From: Synechococcus sp. HJ21-Hayes | Lineage (GTDB): Bacteria > Cyanobacteriota > Cyanobacteriia > PCC-6307 > Cyanobiaceae | DNA: 62,665 nt | Direction of reading: 5' to 3' | Assembly: GCF_024345835.1 (NCBI RefSeq) | Contig: NZ_JAGQBW010000018.1 | Coordinates: 1-62,665 of the forward strand | In this document: positions 47,137 through 55,985 of the stretch, piece after piece | How positions within the stretch are numbered: position 1 is the stretch's first letter | Layout of the letters: every line of letters starts with the position of its first letter | Made by a program: the position numbers and the translations under genes | Notes under the pieces: generated by a model | Seen by the model: the letters and a program-made list of their open reading frames with translations, nothing else | What the model was told of the DNA's origin: nothing | Database searches by the model: none

Positions 47137-48335
47137 TGGGCCATCCGCTGCGCACCGGCCTCCAGTTGCTCAGCCGGATGCACCAGGGCCAGGCGGGCGT
47201 AGCCCTCACCACCGGCCCCGAAGCCAGGGCCCGGCGTGAGGCACACCCCGGTGTGCTCCAGGAGCTGGGCGCAGGCCGCTTCCGCATCCAGCCCCCGGGC
47301 CCTTGCGGCCGGGGGCAGCTGGAGCCACAGATAGAGGGCCATGGAGGGCATCCGCACAGGCCAGCCCACCGCCTCCAGGGCGGCAGCCATACGATCGCGC
47401 CGCTGGCGGTACACCGCCTTGATCCGCTCCGGCCAGTCGGGCACCTGCTCCAACGCCGCGATGGCACCGGCCTGCAACGCCAGGGACTGGTTGAAATCCA
47501 CCACCCCCTTGAGCTGGCGCAGGGCCGTGATCAGGTGACCGGCGCCAATGGCAAAGGCCAGGCGATAGCCCCCGAGGCACCAGCTCTTCGAGAAGGAAAA
47601 GAACTCGATGCCGCAGGAGCGCCAGTGCTCACTGCGCAGGAGGGCTGGGGCCTCACCATCGAGGGCCAGATCCACATAGGGATTGTCGTGGGCGAACACC
47701 AGGCCGTGGCGTACGGCCCGGGCAGCGGCCTCATCCACCCAGGCCTGCTGCCCGGTGGTGGCCGTGGGGTTATGGGGGAAACCCAGCACCATCAGCTTGA
47801 GGGCCTGCCACTGGCTGGAGCTGAGCTGATCAAAATCGGGCGCAAAGCCTTGCTCAGCGCGCAAGCGAAGGAACTGTGGCTTGGCTGAGGCCAGGTGCAA
47901 TCCTCCCAGGTGGGAGGGGTAGTAGGGGTCGCAGAGCAGGGCTGCATCGCCGGGGTTGAGCACCGCCAGGGGCAGGTGGGCCGTGCCCTCCTGGGAGCCC
48001 ACCAGCAGAAGCACCTCGGCATCGGGATCCACAGCAACCCCGAACCGGCGCTGGGCCCAGCCGGCTACGGCCTCGCGAAAGGGGCGGGTCGCACTGTGGA
48101 GGCAGTAGGCCGCGCTGGAGGGCTCCCCCAGCTGGGCGCGGATCGCGGCAATGGCCGCTTCCGGCGGCTGGAGGTCCGTGGACCCCAGGGAAAGGTCGAG
48201 CAGGCGGGGGAGCCCCTGGGCGGCAGCCCTCGCGACGTAGTGCTGCTTGCGCTGATCGTTACGAGCGAAGACGCCGCTGCCCAGCCTGCCAACCCGCTCG
48301 GAAACAACGAAGGGTCTGTGCTCAGAGATGGGCAT
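47118..48335 (-). CDS. Class I/II PLP-dependent aminotransferase
   Basis: 405 residues. PLP-fold landmarks are LLDLSLGSTDLQPP, LLLVGSQEGTAHLPLAVLNPGD, DPYYPSHLGGL, GFPHNPTATTGQQAWVDEA, FAHDNPYVDLA and the Schiff-base Lys in EFFSFSKSWCLGGYRLAF. The sequence style resembles LL-diaminopimelate/DapC-type or alanine-type aminotransferases. The precise substrate cannot be set from sequence alone. Its start overlaps the thioredoxin gene by 14 bases, and birA overlaps its 3' end. Confidence 0.88.
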   Translation of the reverse strand: MPISEHRPFVVSERVGRLGSGVFARNDQRKQHYVARAAAQGLPRLLDLSLGSTDLQPPEAAIAAIRAQLGEPSSAAYCLHSATRPFREAVAGWAQRRFGVAVDPDAEVLLLVGSQEGTAHLPLAVLNPGDAALLCDPYYPSHLGGLHLASAKPQFLRLRAEQGFAPDFDQLSSSQWQALKLMVLGFPHNPTATTGQQAWVDEAAARAVRHGLVFAHDNPYVDLALDGEAPALLRSEHWRSCGIEFFSFSKSWCLGGYRLAFAIGAGHLITALRQLKGVVDFNQSLALQAGAIAALEQVPDWPERIKAVYRQRRDRMAAALEAVGWPVRMPSMALYLWLQLPPAARARGLDAEAACAQLLEHTGVCLTPGPGFGAGGEGYARLALVHPAEQLEAGAQRMAQWLAQL

Positions 48336-48642
48336 CCAAGAAGGCCTGCAGCTGGGGCTTAGCCATGGCGCCTTCGTGGCGAGCCAGCTCCTGTCCGCCC
48401 TTGAACACGATCAAGGTGGGCAGCCCCTGGATCTGCAATTGGTCGCGGCTGGCGGGGTTGGGATCGGCCTCAAGCTTTCCCACAGACAGCCGGCCGGCGT
48501 AGGCGCTGGCGGCCCAGTCCATCATCGGCGCCATCAACCGGCAGGGGCCGCACCACTCGGCCCACACATCCACCAGCACAGGGCCCGTGGCATCGAGCAC
48601 CTCGGCTTGAAAGTTGGCGTCTGTGAGGTGGACGACGGACAC
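48322..48642 (-). CDS. trxA: Thioredoxin
   Basis: 106 residues, standard size. The active site is VWAEWCGPCRLMAPMM, and the conserved cis-Pro region is IQGLPTLIVFKGGQE. The expected Lys in the core is in VGKLEADPNP. It is a small cytosolic disulfide reductase, here probably of the m-type that in cyanobacteria reduces Calvin-cycle enzymes. The 3' end overlaps the aminotransferase gene. It lies downstream of the PspA/Vipp1 gene with a 50-base gap. Confidence 0.96.
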   Translation of the reverse strand: MSVVHLTDANFQAEVLDATGPVLVDVWAEWCGPCRLMAPMMDWAASAYAGRLSVGKLEADPNPASRDQLQIQGLPTLIVFKGGQELARHEGAMAKPQLQAFLDAHL

Positions 48643-48692
48643 GGCAGCAGAAGTCAGTGGGGCGATTGTATGGAGCGCGTTGCGGCGGCCGC

Positions 48693-49469
48693 TCAGAGCT
48701 TGTCGATTGAGCGCTTGAGCTCCTCGAGATCGGCATCCACCTCGGCCACCTTCACGGCTTCCAACTGGGGCATCGGCTGATCGGGTGCCGGCAGGGCCAC
48801 AGGGGTGGAGCCGCCGGCCAGTTTCCCCTTGAGGGCGGCCAACTCCGCATCCACCTCAGGGGCACCTTCCAGGGAGGCGAACTGGCTCTCCAGATCTGCC
48901 CCAGCCAACTCAGCGGCCGCCTGGCTGCGGGCCTCCATGGCCTGCACTTTCTCCTCCATCTGCTCAAACGCCGCCATGGAGGAGTTGGTGCCCAGGCTGC
49001 CCACGGCACTTTGAAGCTGCTCCTGGGCCTGGGCTGCCTGGGCCCGGGCCTTGAGCATGTCTTTTTTGGTCTTGGCCTCGGCGATCTTGCTCTCGAGAGA
49101 CACCAGGCTCTTCTTGAGCTGGTCCACCTGGCCAGCCTGGCTCTGCAGCTGCGTGTTCAGGGCCGTGGCGGTGTCCTGGCAGGTCTTTCGGCGTCCCAGA
49201 GCTTCGCGAGCCAGGTCTTCCTCGCCCTTGTTCAGGGCCAGCTCCGCCCGCTCGTACCAGGTTTTGGCCTGGGATTCGGCCTGCTCAGCCTGGTTCTGAA
49301 TGCGCTTCTGACTGGCGATGGCGGTGGCCACGGCCTGGCGCAGCTTCACCAGGTCGGACTGCATGTCCGCCACGGACTGATCCAGGATCTTGGCGGGGTC
49401 CTCCGCCTTGCTCAGCACCGCGTTGGCATTGGCGCGCACCAGGCGACTGAGGCGATCGAAGAAGCCCAT
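48693..49469 (-). CDS. PspA/IM30 family protein (Vipp1-like)
   Basis: 258 residues from the ATG giving MGFFDRLSRL; upstream extension runs past the divergent gene. An amphipathic N-terminal helix (FFDRLSRLVRANANAVLSK) is followed by a long coiled coil (about residues 25-185) with DQSVADMQSDLVKLRQAVA, then a variable linker and a separate C-terminal helix (VDADLEELKRSIDKL). The C-terminal extension is characteristic of Vipp1/IM30 rather than bacterial PspA. Such proteins form membrane-remodelling rings that maintain thylakoids. It is divergent from the DciA-like gene. Confidence 0.92.
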   Translation of the reverse strand: MGFFDRLSRLVRANANAVLSKAEDPAKILDQSVADMQSDLVKLRQAVATAIASQKRIQNQAEQAESQAKTWYERAELALNKGEEDLAREALGRRKTCQDTATALNTQLQSQAGQVDQLKKSLVSLESKIAEAKTKKDMLKARAQAAQAQEQLQSAVGSLGTNSSMAAFEQMEEKVQAMEARSQAAAELAGADLESQFASLEGAPEVDAELAALKGKLAGGSTPVALPAPDQPMPQLEAVKVAEVDADLEELKRSIDKL

Positions 49470-49557
49470 GGATCGTGGGAAGGGGCAAGATCCAAGGCTA
49501 ACCAGGGTTCGCTGCATCCCCACTGCGGGATTGCCGCACCACCGATAGGGTTTTCCC

Positions 49558-50115
49558 ATGGCCATCGCCCCCCGCAACCAAACCCGGCGCCAGGGCGATG
49601 TGAACGTGCTGGTGCCAGCGCCACGGCCACCGATCAAAGGGATCACCAGCTGCCTGGAGCAGCTGCAGCAGCACTGGAAAGCCGATGGCAGCCTGGCCGC
49701 CCTCTGGAACGCCTGGCCCAAGATCGCCGGCCCCCAGCTGGCCTCCCACTGCCGGCCCCTGCAACTGCGGGGTGGGCGGCTGGTGGTGGGGGCCAGCCAT
49801 CCGCAGTGGCTACAGGCCCTGCGCTTCAACAAGCATCAACTGCTCGGGGCGCTGCGGGGTGCCGGCTTCTCCGTGAAAGATCTGGTCTTTCAGCACCACC
49901 TCTGCCAACCGTTACCAGCGGCAGGTACCGAGCAAGAGGCCCAGGTGTGGGCCCAGCACCCCAGCCGCGTGGACGTGTTCGGCATGGGCAGCTGCCAGGC
50001 GTGCGAGCGGCCAGCCCCCAGGGGTGAACTACAGCGCTGGGGGCACTGCAGCTTCTGCCAGCGACTGCTGATGGATGAGGGCATTGCCATGGGAACCGCC
50101 AGCGACGCGGGCTAG
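49558..50115 (+). CDS. DUF721/DciA-like protein with C-terminal Cys4 tail
   Basis: 185 residues. The DUF721 core is at residues 27-110: LEQLQQHWKADGSLAALWNAW, PQLASHCRPLQLRGGRLVVGASHPQW, LLGALRGAGF. It resembles DciA, the ancestral bacterial replicative-helicase loader. The last 40 residues hold CxxC-N14-CxxC (Cys146, 149, 164, 167), a probable zinc knuckle. The gene is divergent from pspA. DNA-binding and helicase loading are inferred from family membership. Confidence 0.8.
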   Translation: MAIAPRNQTRRQGDVNVLVPAPRPPIKGITSCLEQLQQHWKADGSLAALWNAWPKIAGPQLASHCRPLQLRGGRLVVGASHPQWLQALRFNKHQLLGALRGAGFSVKDLVFQHHLCQPLPAAGTEQEAQVWAQHPSRVDVFGMGSCQACERPAPRGELQRWGHCSFCQRLLMDEGIAMGTASDAG

Positions 50116-51923
50116 TAGCGCTCGGGCCTGGGCTGCTGCCAATCGGGCCCCGGCACTCCCGCCTGTTGCAGGGCAAGGGCCTGGCGTGCCAGGGCCGAGT
50201 GCTGCACCCGCCAGAGGCGATAGAGCCCCTCACTGGCCAACTCCTGATGGGGCAGGCTCCACCAGTACGGCAGCTGGGCCGTGCGCTGATCGATCACCAC
50301 CAACAGCGTGGCCTGCGGGTGGGGCGCAGAGGGCGTCCAGCCCTGACGGCGTTCACGGGCCAGGCGATCACTGAGGTTGATCAGCCCAACCGGTGCAATG
50401 CCTTCGAAAAGCACCACCTGACGGGTGTAGTAGTGCAAAGAGGGCTTGAGGATGCCCACCATCGCCAGGGGCTCCCTGGGGCGGCGCAAAGCCAGCACAT
50501 CGGCGGCGATGCGGCGAACCGGCAGCTGGCGCACCCCATCGCCCAGCGCCAGCAGCGGCAGGTGGGCCGTGGGCACATAGAGCAAGAGCGGCAGTTGCAA
50601 ACCCAACAGCCAGCCACCGCTCCAGCGGGGCCGCATCAGGGCCACCCCCAGCAGCAGGCTGAGGCCAAACCACAGCGCGGCCCGCAGCACGAGGCCACTG
50701 GCCAGGAGCTCTGCCGGCAGGGTGGGCAGCTCCGGATCGTTGATCAGCGGGATCCAGCGGGGCGAGACAGCCAGGCCCACCGCCAGCACCGCCACCAGCG
50801 CCAGGGTGGCGAGCCGCGCCCAGCGGGGCGGCCGGACCTGGGCCGCGAGGGCCACCAACAGGGCCGCCGCCGGCGTGGCGGGGATCCAATAGCTGGGCAG
50901 CTTGGTGGCGGCCAGGGTGAAGAAGCCCAGCACGGCCAGCAGCCAACAGGCTGCAAACAGCTGCAGCGATTGCTCCGGCGGCAGGCTGGCCCGGCGACAG
51001 CGCATGCTGGCTAGTAGGCCCTGCAGCAGCAGCGGCGTGAACGGCAGCGAGGCCACCACCAACACGGGCAGGAAAAACCACCAGGGCTGCAGGTGGTTGT
51101 TCACCACGCCGGTGAAGCGCTGCAGATTGTGGTAACCGAAGAAGCTGTCCCAGAAGGGTTGACCCTCCACCCACAGCTCAGCGGCGTACCAGGGCACGGC
51201 CACCAGGGCCGTGATCAGCAGGCCGGGCCACGGTTTCAGCCGCGCCAGCAAGCGCCGGCCATCAGCCTGTCGCCACGCAAACAGGATGAGGGTGATGGCG
51301 CTCAGCACCACGGCCACCGGGCCCTTGGCCAGCACGGCTAGACCCAACACCACCCACGCCAGCCACCAAGGGCAGCGGGCGGGCTCTGCCGTCGCGTAAC
51401 CACACCAGAACAACAACAGTGTGATGGCGAGGCAAGCACTGAAGAGGGCATCGCTCACGGCGATGCGGCTCCACAGCAACACCAGGGGCGAGAGCCCAAA
51501 CGCGAGAGCCGCACTGAAGGCGGTGATCGCCACGTGGTGGCGCCCTTGGGGCCAGCGCAGCAGCGTGGCCGCCAGGCTGAGCATCACCGCCACGCTACTC
51601 AGTGCCGAGGGCAAGCACGCTGCCCAGGTGCCCAGCGGATTCCAGATCTGCTGGGCAGGAAGCAGGTAGCCCAGCCCCATCAGCCAATACACCAGGGGCG
51701 GCTTGTCGTAGCGGGGAAGGCCATTCACCCTGGGGGTGAGCCAATCGCCGGTTTCGGCCATGGCCCGCGCCGAGGCAGCAAAAAGGGGTGGGGTTTCATC
51801 CACCAGGCCGGTGCGGCCCAGCTGCCAAACAAACAACACCAGGCCACAGGCCAAGACCCCCAACAGCACCGTCAGCACCTGCCGGCGGGGAGCCTGTTGT
51901 GGCGGGTGCTGCTGCTCGGACAC
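50112..51923 (-). CDS. Glycosyltransferase family 39 (ArnT-like) membrane protein
   Basis: 603 residues with about ten to twelve membrane helices and a C-terminal soluble region. The N-terminal periplasmic loop has the Asp-Glu motif LVDETPPLFAASARAM and GDWLTPRVNGLPRYDKPPLVYW, as in ArnT and protein mannosyltransferases. It is expected to use an undecaprenyl-phosphate sugar donor on the periplasmic side. The acceptor is unknown. It is the last gene of a tight EamA-GT4-GT39 run and converges with the DciA-like gene. Confidence 0.9.
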   Translation of the reverse strand: MSEQQHPPQQAPRRQVLTVLLGVLACGLVLFVWQLGRTGLVDETPPLFAASARAMAETGDWLTPRVNGLPRYDKPPLVYWLMGLGYLLPAQQIWNPLGTWAACLPSALSSVAVMLSLAATLLRWPQGRHHVAITAFSAALAFGLSPLVLLWSRIAVSDALFSACLAITLLLFWCGYATAEPARCPWWLAWVVLGLAVLAKGPVAVVLSAITLILFAWRQADGRRLLARLKPWPGLLITALVAVPWYAAELWVEGQPFWDSFFGYHNLQRFTGVVNNHLQPWWFFLPVLVVASLPFTPLLLQGLLASMRCRRASLPPEQSLQLFAACWLLAVLGFFTLAATKLPSYWIPATPAAALLVALAAQVRPPRWARLATLALVAVLAVGLAVSPRWIPLINDPELPTLPAELLASGLVLRAALWFGLSLLLGVALMRPRWSGGWLLGLQLPLLLYVPTAHLPLLALGDGVRQLPVRRIAADVLALRRPREPLAMVGILKPSLHYYTRQVVLFEGIAPVGLINLSDRLARERRQGWTPSAPHPQATLLVVIDQRTAQLPYWWSLPHQELASEGLYRLWRVQHSALARQALALQQAGVPGPDWQQPRPERY

Positions 51924-51929
51924 CAGGGC

Positions 51930-53036
51930 CTATGCCACGGCTTGCGACCCTATCGTCCGAGACGGAGGCAACCCACCCTGCAGCCAGGCCTCGAGCCGAG
52001 CGGCAAAGGCCTGGCGCGAGGCATGCCGCTCCACCCACTCCCGGCAGCCACGGCGATCCACGGCCACGGCCGCCTGGGCCGCAAGGGTCAAGGCCGCCAC
52101 GTCGTCAGGCTCCACCAGCAGCCCATTCACCCCAGGCTCCACCAGCTCCCCAGGACCGCCGCGCCGGTAGGCCACCACAGGCACACCGCAGGCCATGGCC
52201 TCCACCACCACGTTGCCGTAGGCCTCGTTCCACTTGGGCGTATTGAGCAGGGCCCGGCAGCGGCCCAGCTGGCGCTGGAGCTCCGCCGTGGGCAGGAACC
52301 CCCGCCAATCCAGCGTGCCGGCGGGCACCGAGGCCTCCACCGCCGCCGCGTAGGCGGCATCTTCCACCAGCCCCCACACCGCCAGCCGCTCCCCCAGCTG
52401 GGCCGCGGCGGCAGCGGCATCCTCCAGCCCCTTTTCCGGGGCAATCCGGCCCACCCAACCCAGCAGTGGTTCGGGCTCTGCGCAGAAGCTGTAGGCCTCC
52501 AGATCAAACCCATTACCCACTACCACCGGCCGGCTGGGCAGGCTGAAATCCGCGGCCTGGGCCTGGGTGTGGAAGGCCAGGCGACGCTGATCCCAGGCGG
52601 CCACCTCAATGATCACGGCATCCATGGCCCTGGACACCGAGCCCATGCTCACCAGGTGAAAGATCGGCACCGCGACCGAGGGAGTGAGCCAGAAGGGCAG
52701 CCAGTCATAGGCCAGGTTCAGCACCGCATCGAACCGGTCGCGAGGGGCCGCCTCCAGGGTCCGCCGCCAGAGGTTGGCCAGCAGTCCGCCGGCGGGCAGG
52801 GTCACGGGCGCCTCACGGCCCTGGTGCTGACAGCTGGGCTGCAAGGCACCGGGGCAAGTCCACAAGGCGGCCCCTGCGCAGGCCAGCGACAGCTCCGATC
52901 CCTGCGCCGCCAGCACGGTGAGCTCATGCCCCCGCTGGAGCAGGCCCGCCACCAGGCCCGTGAGGGTGAGCTCCACCCCCCCGCCGCGGCCACTGCCCAA
53001 AGGGCCCACCGGAGTGCTCACCACCAACAGCTTCAT
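51930..53036 (-). CDS. Glycosyltransferase family 4 protein
   Basis: 368 residues from the ATG giving MKLLVVSTP. The GT-B fold: N-terminal GGGVELTLTGLVAGLLQRGHEL, and C-terminal donor domain LGWVGRIAPEKGLEDAA, RALLNTPKWNEAYGNVVVEAM, CGVPVVAYRRGGPGELV and VNGLLVEPDDVAAL, including the EX7E-like motif. It transfers a sugar in the cytoplasm. Its ATG overlaps the upstream EamA stop (TGATG), and GT39 starts 7 bases past its stop. Confidence 0.92.
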   Translation of the reverse strand: MKLLVVSTPVGPLGSGRGGGVELTLTGLVAGLLQRGHELTVLAAQGSELSLACAGAALWTCPGALQPSCQHQGREAPVTLPAGGLLANLWRRTLEAAPRDRFDAVLNLAYDWLPFWLTPSVAVPIFHLVSMGSVSRAMDAVIIEVAAWDQRRLAFHTQAQAADFSLPSRPVVVGNGFDLEAYSFCAEPEPLLGWVGRIAPEKGLEDAAAAAAQLGERLAVWGLVEDAAYAAAVEASVPAGTLDWRGFLPTAELQRQLGRCRALLNTPKWNEAYGNVVVEAMACGVPVVAYRRGGPGELVEPGVNGLLVEPDDVAALTLAAQAAVAVDRRGCREWVERHASRQAFAARLEAWLQGGLPPSRTIGSQAVA

Positions 53037-53965
53037 CAGGGCACCTCCCAGAGCTGCTGGCGTCGGTTGATCAGCACCACACTCCCGAGCGCCAGCACCG
53101 CTCCCAACCATTGCAGGGGCCGCAACTCCTCCCCCAGCAGCACGAGCCCACAGAGCAGGGCAAACATCGGCGTAAGGAACGTGAGCGAGCTGAAGCTGGT
53201 GAGGTTTTCCTGGTTGGCAAACCAGAAGAAGAGTCCGTAGGCCAGAGCACTGCCCAGCAGGGCGGCATAGGCCATCAATCCCCATTCAGCCCCACTCCAG
53301 GCGGGCCAGAACGCCGGAGCCCCTGGATGGAAGAGCGGCGCCACGGCAGAGGCCGCCAGCAGCGGCAGTCCCCCTAGCACCATGTGCCAACCAGTGACCG
53401 CCACCGGATCACTGTGGCGACAGGCATAGCGGCTGAGCACGGTTCCGAAGGCCATGGCCAGGGCTGCACCAAGCATCCACAGCTCGCCGTGGCTCCAGGC
53501 CCGCTCCCCGATGGCCTCTGGGCCCATCAGCCACCACTGCTGCAAGAGCGGAAGAGGCAGCCCCAGACACAGGATCCCCGCGAAGCCCAGCAACAGGCCC
53601 AGCCAGCCCACGGGGTTGATCGCCTCGCCAAAGAGGCTGCGGGCCAGCAGGGCCACCGCCAGGGGCTGGGAATCAATCAACACCGATCCCAGCCCGGCAC
53701 CGGTGCCCTCCAGACCCCGAGCCAGCAGCCCCTGAAACGCTGTGGCATCCACCAAGGCAAAGAGCATCAGCCAGAAACGATCCCTGGGGTCCACCCCCAG
53801 CGAACGCCGCCACAGCGCCGCCGCCAACAGCAACACGAGCCCTGCTGGCAGCAGCCGCATCCAGGCCAGGGTGAGCGGACCGCTGCCAGCCAGCAGGGGC
53901 TTCATCGCCGCCATGGCCGTGCCCCAGAGGGCAAACGGCAACACCATCAGCAGCCAGCGCAGCAT
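53036..53965 (-). CDS. EamA family (DMT) transporter
   Basis: 309 residues with ten membrane helices in two EamA repeats. Landmarks are LPFALWGTAMAAMKPLL, GPLTLAWMRLLPAGLVLLL, RGLEGTGAGLGSVLIDSQPL and, in repeat two, LGSALAYGLFFWFANQENL and LLGEELRPLQWLGAVLALGSVVL. It is a drug/metabolite transporter of unknown substrate. It is translationally coupled to the GT4 gene. It is divergent from sppA across 59 bases. Confidence 0.92.
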   Translation of the reverse strand: MLRWLLMVLPFALWGTAMAAMKPLLAGSGPLTLAWMRLLPAGLVLLLAAALWRRSLGVDPRDRFWLMLFALVDATAFQGLLARGLEGTGAGLGSVLIDSQPLAVALLARSLFGEAINPVGWLGLLLGFAGILCLGLPLPLLQQWWLMGPEAIGERAWSHGELWMLGAALAMAFGTVLSRYACRHSDPVAVTGWHMVLGGLPLLAASAVAPLFHPGAPAFWPAWSGAEWGLMAYAALLGSALAYGLFFWFANQENLTSFSSLTFLTPMFALLCGLVLLGEELRPLQWLGAVLALGSVVLINRRQQLWEVP

Positions 53966-54024
53966 CAGCAGCCCAAGCCGCCTACAGGCACCTTTTTAAG
54001 ATCCATTCACTGCACAATGCATCA

Positions 54025-54837
54025 ATGGCCTGGCCCTGGCGACGCAAGTCCCGCCGCAAACTGGCGCGAATCGCCATCGAGGGGCCCATTGCCGGCCCCA
54101 CCCGGGAGCGGGTGCTCAAGGCACTGCGGGAGGTGGAGCAGAGGGAATGCCCCGCCCTACTGCTGCGCATCGACAGCCCCGGCGGCACCGTGGGCGATAG
54201 CCAGGAGATCCACGCCGCCATCACACGCCTGCGCAGCAAGGGCTGCCGGGTGGTGGCGAGCTTCGGCAACATCTCTGCCTCCGGGGGCGTATATGTGGGC
54301 GTGGCAGCCGAGCAGATCGTGGCCAACCCAGGCACGATCACCGGCTCCATCGGCGTGATCCTGCGGGGCAACAACCTCTCGCGGCTGCTCGAGCGAGTGG
54401 GGATCAGCTTTGAAACCGTGAAGAGCGGCCTTTACAAGGACATTCTCTCGCCGGATCGCGCCCTCACGGCCGCCGAGCGCGACCTGCTGCAAAGCCTGAT
54501 CGATTCCAGCTACAGCCAATTTGTGGATGCCGTGGCCGAAGGCCGGGGCCTGAGTCAGGCAGTGGTGAGGAGCTTCGCCGACGGACGTGTGTTCAGCGGT
54601 GCCCAAGCCAAGGAGCTGGGCCTCGTGGATGCGCTGGGCGATGAGGACACCGCCCGCCGCCTGGCCGCTCGCCTGGCGGATCTCGACGAGGAGAAGACCC
54701 GGCCGATCACCTTCGGCAAACCGCCCAAGCGCTTCGCGGGGCTGATTCCGGGCCGTGCCCTGGTGGGCCGCCTCGGTGCCGCCCTCAGCTTGGAGCTGGC
54801 CTGGAGCGGCCAACCCCTGTGGCTCTACCGGCCATGA
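54025..54837 (+). CDS. sppA: Signal peptide peptidase SppA (short form)
   Basis: 270 residues. The S49 protease motifs are LLLRIDSPGGTVGDSQEIHAAI, the catalytic Ser in NISASGGVYVGVAAEQIVA, PGTITGSIGVI, and the Lys in ETVKSGLYKDILSPDR. It is the short, single-domain type. The N-terminus is basic (WRRKSRRKLARIAIEG) and has no clear membrane anchor, unlike many SppA. It degrades cleaved signal peptides. It overlaps aroH by 4 bases. Confidence 0.93.
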   Translation: MAWPWRRKSRRKLARIAIEGPIAGPTRERVLKALREVEQRECPALLLRIDSPGGTVGDSQEIHAAITRLRSKGCRVVASFGNISASGGVYVGVAAEQIVANPGTITGSIGVILRGNNLSRLLERVGISFETVKSGLYKDILSPDRALTAAERDLLQSLIDSSYSQFVDAVAEGRGLSQAVVRSFADGRVFSGAQAKELGLVDALGDEDTARRLAARLADLDEEKTRPITFGKPPKRFAGLIPGRALVGRLGAALSLELAWSGQPLWLYRP

Positions 54838-55217
54838 GCAGCCCCCGCAGCCTGCGCTCGCTCCGGGGTGCCACCACTGCCAGCGCCAACAGCGCCGAGG
54901 CCATCGCAGAGGCCGTGGCGGAACTGCTGGATGCCCTGGTGGAGCGCAATGGGCTGGAAGGCAGCCAGGTGCTGTCGATCACCTTCTCGGTGACGACCGA
55001 TCTGAATGCCTGCTTCCCTGCAGCCATTGCCAGGCGCCGTCCGGGCTGGGATGGCGTAGCCCTACTCGACTGCCAGCAGATGGCCGTGGAGGGCGACCTA
55101 CCCCGTTGCATTCGCCTGCTGGCCCACGCCTGGGTGCAGGAGCACCAACCAGCTCGCCATGCCTACCTACGCGAGGCCGCAAGACTGCGACCCGACCTGG
55201 CTGATCAGAACAGCTGA
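54834..55217 (+). CDS. aroH: Chorismate mutase, AroH class
   Basis: 127 residues from the ATG that overlaps the sppA stop. The AroH-fold landmarks are RSLRGATTASANSAEAIAEA, LSITFSVTTDLNACFPA, VALLDCQQMAVEGDLPRCIR and a C-terminal YLREAARLRPDL. This trimeric enzyme converts chorismate to prephenate for Tyr/Phe synthesis, and cyanobacteria use this class. An upstream ATG five codons earlier is also in frame but lies inside sppA. Confidence 0.95.
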   Translation: MSSPRSLRSLRGATTASANSAEAIAEAVAELLDALVERNGLEGSQVLSITFSVTTDLNACFPAAIARRRPGWDGVALLDCQQMAVEGDLPRCIRLLAHAWVQEHQPARHAYLREAARLRPDLADQNS

Positions 55218-55327
55218 GTCACATCTGGTCACCACTGCCAGCTGGGCTGCCGCCCACCTGCGGGTCCCCGGGCCTCTGCCCCTGCTGAGAATCCGTTGAC
55301 GACTTAAGCCCTCCTCCCACTCCCTCC
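55218..55327. other. Intergenic region aroH - DUF2808 gene
   Basis: 110 bases without a supported gene. It contains GGTCACC-like and short G/C-rich repeats and a CGTTGACGACTTAAG stretch about 35 bases before the DUF2808 ATG, which may form part of a promoter. Nothing else is identified. Confidence 0.35.
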
Positions 55328-55909
55328 ATGTCTTTCCTACGCGCAGCGACAGCTGCCACGGCCATCGGCCTGGCTGGCCTCGCTGCCAGCCTCAGCCCCT
55401 TGGCGCCAGTGGCGCCAGCCCGCGCCCAAGGCACCCCTGGCCTGATGGAGTTCCGCTGGGACAGCACCAAGGACTACCGAAAGCTCTATTACTTCATGAC
55501 CGACACGGCTCGGCTGAAGCGCTCGGAGTACTACCTGCTGCTGAAACCCAAAGACCGCAAAACGGCCATCCTCAAACTCACGGTGGGCATCCCCAAGAGC
55601 TTTGACGTGGATATCAATCCCAAATACGTGCAGCTCTGCTACATGAAAGAGGGGGGCATGTTGGCGCGCACCCGCTGCGAAAAGCAGATTCCAGCCGTCG
55701 TGGAGGTGTCACAGGACCGGACCGCGATCGAGATCTTCCCGGAAACCCCCGTGCCTGTTGGCAAGACCATCGGCATCTACATGAACATCTTCAACCCCTT
55801 CAATGCGGGGATGTATCAGTTCAACGCCCTGGCCCAAGCCCCTGGAGACATCCCCATCTCCGGTTATCTGGGCAGCTGGCTGATCCAGATCGATCCGCCT
55901 AACAACTGA
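55328..55909 (+). CDS. DUF2808 family exported protein
   Basis: 193 residues. A signal peptide (MSFLRAATAATAIGLAGLA..., cleavage near PARA|QGTPG) directs it to the periplasm or lumen. The mature domain FRWDSTKDYRKLYYFMTDT, RLKRSEYYLLLKPKDRKTAI, GIPKSFDVDINPKYVQLC and GIYMNIFNPFNAGMYQFNAL matches DUF2808, a cyanobacterial family of unknown function. Upstream genes are sppA-aroH. rpmH follows after about 76 bases. A thylakoid or envelope role is only a guess. Confidence 0.82.
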   Translation: MSFLRAATAATAIGLAGLAASLSPLAPVAPARAQGTPGLMEFRWDSTKDYRKLYYFMTDTARLKRSEYYLLLKPKDRKTAILKLTVGIPKSFDVDINPKYVQLCYMKEGGMLARTRCEKQIPAVVEVSQDRTAIEIFPETPVPVGKTIGIYMNIFNPFNAGMYQFNALAQAPGDIPISGYLGSWLIQIDPPNN

Positions 55910-55985
55910 GCCCTTGGCGGCCTGGGCCCCACCACCAGCTGATAGGTTGGGCGATCGATGTTGAAGGCGTAGCCGAGCTGGAGCC

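Noticed and set aside
51534-53240. 568-codon open frame antisense to GT39, GT4 and EamA genes
   Set aside because: Crosses three well-supported genes, is His/Gln/Pro-rich and lacks any family signature; shadow frame from high GC.
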